A stretch of 14,567 nt of DNA. Origin: Aalborgiella sp043775055 (lineage in GTDB: Bacteria; Pseudomonadota; Gammaproteobacteria; Burkholderiales; Burkholderiaceae_C). Below, piece by piece: positions 13,926-14,567 of the stretch (position 1 is its first letter; each line of letters starts with the position of its first letter). The notes under the pieces were generated by a model, which made no database searches, was not told where the DNA came from, and saw only the letters and a list, made by a program, of their open reading frames with translations. The position numbers and the translations under genes are program-made. The stretch is taken from contig JAYVSU010000095.1 of the NCBI GenBank assembly GCA_043775055.1, positions 1-14,567 of the forward strand, written 5' to 3'.

Positions 13926-13933
13926 TGTATACA
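13926..13933. promoter_or_regulatory. operator site 4 (TGTATACA) upstream of the ABC transporter unit
   Basis: Exact TGTATACA. Read toward the transporter it is GAAAACTGTATACAAAAA, closely matching site 3. It lies 127 bases before the binding-protein ATG and 7.8 kb from the regulator gene. The intergenic 13799-13982 otherwise holds only the weak promoter candidates and the degenerate site. Confidence 0.7.
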
Positions 13934-13982
13934 GTTTTCACCTTTGGAGTCAGTGTTTTCCCTTGATTAACACTGTTTGAGA

Positions 13983-14567
13983 CTAGCGCTCCGTCTCTAA
14001 ATCCGGAATCCGCGTAAACGCAATCCGCATGGGCGCATTGTCCAGCGCACCGTGGGCGCTGGCGTAGTACAAAGCGTTTTTGCCGTACAAGCGATTGATC
14101 TTGTCTACCGCTGCAGACAATCGGCTGCGATTTATTTTTGAAGCGGCTGGCTCACTGGCCTCAAACAAAGTCGGCGTGTGCTGGGCGGCTGGCACCAGGC
14201 CAAAAAACGTCATCCCGACCGCGACGGGCATGGGTTGCATCATCAAACCTTGCCCAGCCGGCTGGCTCCACAGCTTGGTCAACACGTGTAAGAAGAACGA
14301 CGTGTCTTGCGTTTCGCAAAACGTGGTGTCGCGCTGCCGGCCAGATTTCATGTCGCCAATACGCCGGCCCTTCACAAACACGCTCATCCCGGTCGCGTAA
14401 AAACCTTGTTTGCGCAACCGCATCGCCGCTTTTTGAGTCAGCCGGTTCAGCACGTTCCAAGCGCCTTCAGCACTGCGCAGCTCGGGCGGTAGCACGTGCG
14501 AGTGCCCCAAACTTCGCGTGACCACCTCGCGCGGGTCGTACCACTGGCCGCGCAGTTTGTCGTACAT
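13983..14567 (-). CDS. Y-family DNA polymerase (UmuC/DinB-like), C-terminal part
   Basis: The last 194 residues of a Y-family translesion polymerase; the frame stays open to the window edge, so the catalytic palm and fingers lie outside. Seen is the little-finger region: SLGHSHVLPPELRS, then LTQKAAMRLRKQGFYATGMS and the following beta segments, then a C-terminal extension with KINRLYGKNALYYAS and AFTRIPDLE, similar in style to the tail of UmuC-like proteins. The ATG at the very edge (14565-14567) is probably internal. Its 3' end faces the ABC transporter promoter region, and it has no apparent link to purine metabolism. Whether it is UmuC, DinB or the Burkholderiales Y-family subgroup cannot be decided from this part. 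Confidence 0.8.
   Translation of the reverse strand: MYDKLRGQWYDPREVVTRSLGHSHVLPPELRSAEGAWNVLNRLTQKAAMRLRKQGFYATGMSVFVKGRRIGDMKSGRQRDTTFCETQDTSFFLHVLTKLWSQPAGQGLMMQPMPVAVGMTFFGLVPAAQHTPTLFEASEPAASKINRSRLSAAVDKINRLYGKNALYYASAHGALDNAPMRIAFTRIPDLETER

Noticed and set aside
13799..13982. Small gene or RNA in the gap between the ABC transporter and the polymerase gene
   Set aside because: No frame with a supported start and no stable RNA fold were seen; the region is explained by promoter and operator signals.

Overview
The window looks like chromosomal DNA of a betaproteobacterium, most likely Burkholderiales and probably the Comamonadaceae. This rests on the gene families, the moderate GC content and short intergenic repeats of a type I associate with that family; it was not checked against any database. 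There is no gene-free stretch longer than 300 bases, and I see no tRNA, rRNA, CRISPR array or insertion sequence.

Layout. The left edge (1-2.5 kb) holds the 3' part of hemL, a ProQ/FinO-domain RNA-binding protein gene, and a cluster of short repeats. From about 1.7 to 13.8 kb the window is a purine (urate) degradation island. A leftward unit contains puuD (membrane urate oxidase with a cytochrome c tail), xdhC (xanthine dehydrogenase maturation) and a small Cys-rich gene. A rightward NCS2 urate/xanthine permease gene follows and ends at a clear terminator. hiuH is leftward. A rightward unit contains a GntR/FCD regulator, puuE, a uraD-allC fusion and an unusual M20-family gene. A leftward polar-amino-acid-type ABC transporter (binding protein, two permeases, ATPase) closes the island. 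The right edge holds the 3' part of a Y-family DNA polymerase gene.

How it works together. Urate enters by the permease. PuuD oxidises it to 5-hydroxyisourate and passes electrons to the respiratory chain. HiuH makes OHCU, the UraD domain makes S-allantoin, PuuE opens it to allantoate, and the AllC domain releases ammonia. No recognisable ureidoglycine aminohydrolase or ureidoglycolate lyase is present. The M20 protein and the ABC transporter are the two components of unknown substrate.

Main discoveries. (1) A perfect palindrome, TGTATACA, occurs four times. All four copies are intergenic, and they lie before puuD, the permease, the hiuH/regulator pair and the ABC transporter. This defines a probable regulon of the local FCD regulator and ties the transporter to purine catabolism. 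Two promoters carry paired sites with the same 97-bp spacing, although one member of the second pair is degenerate. (2) The transporter's binding protein lacks residues that normally hold the alpha-amino group of amino acids, and the M20 protein lacks two normal metal ligands. (3) A 49-bp repeat with a covarying hairpin is present in three copies. Two inverted copies bracket proQ, and one is read in frame as the interdomain linker of XdhC.
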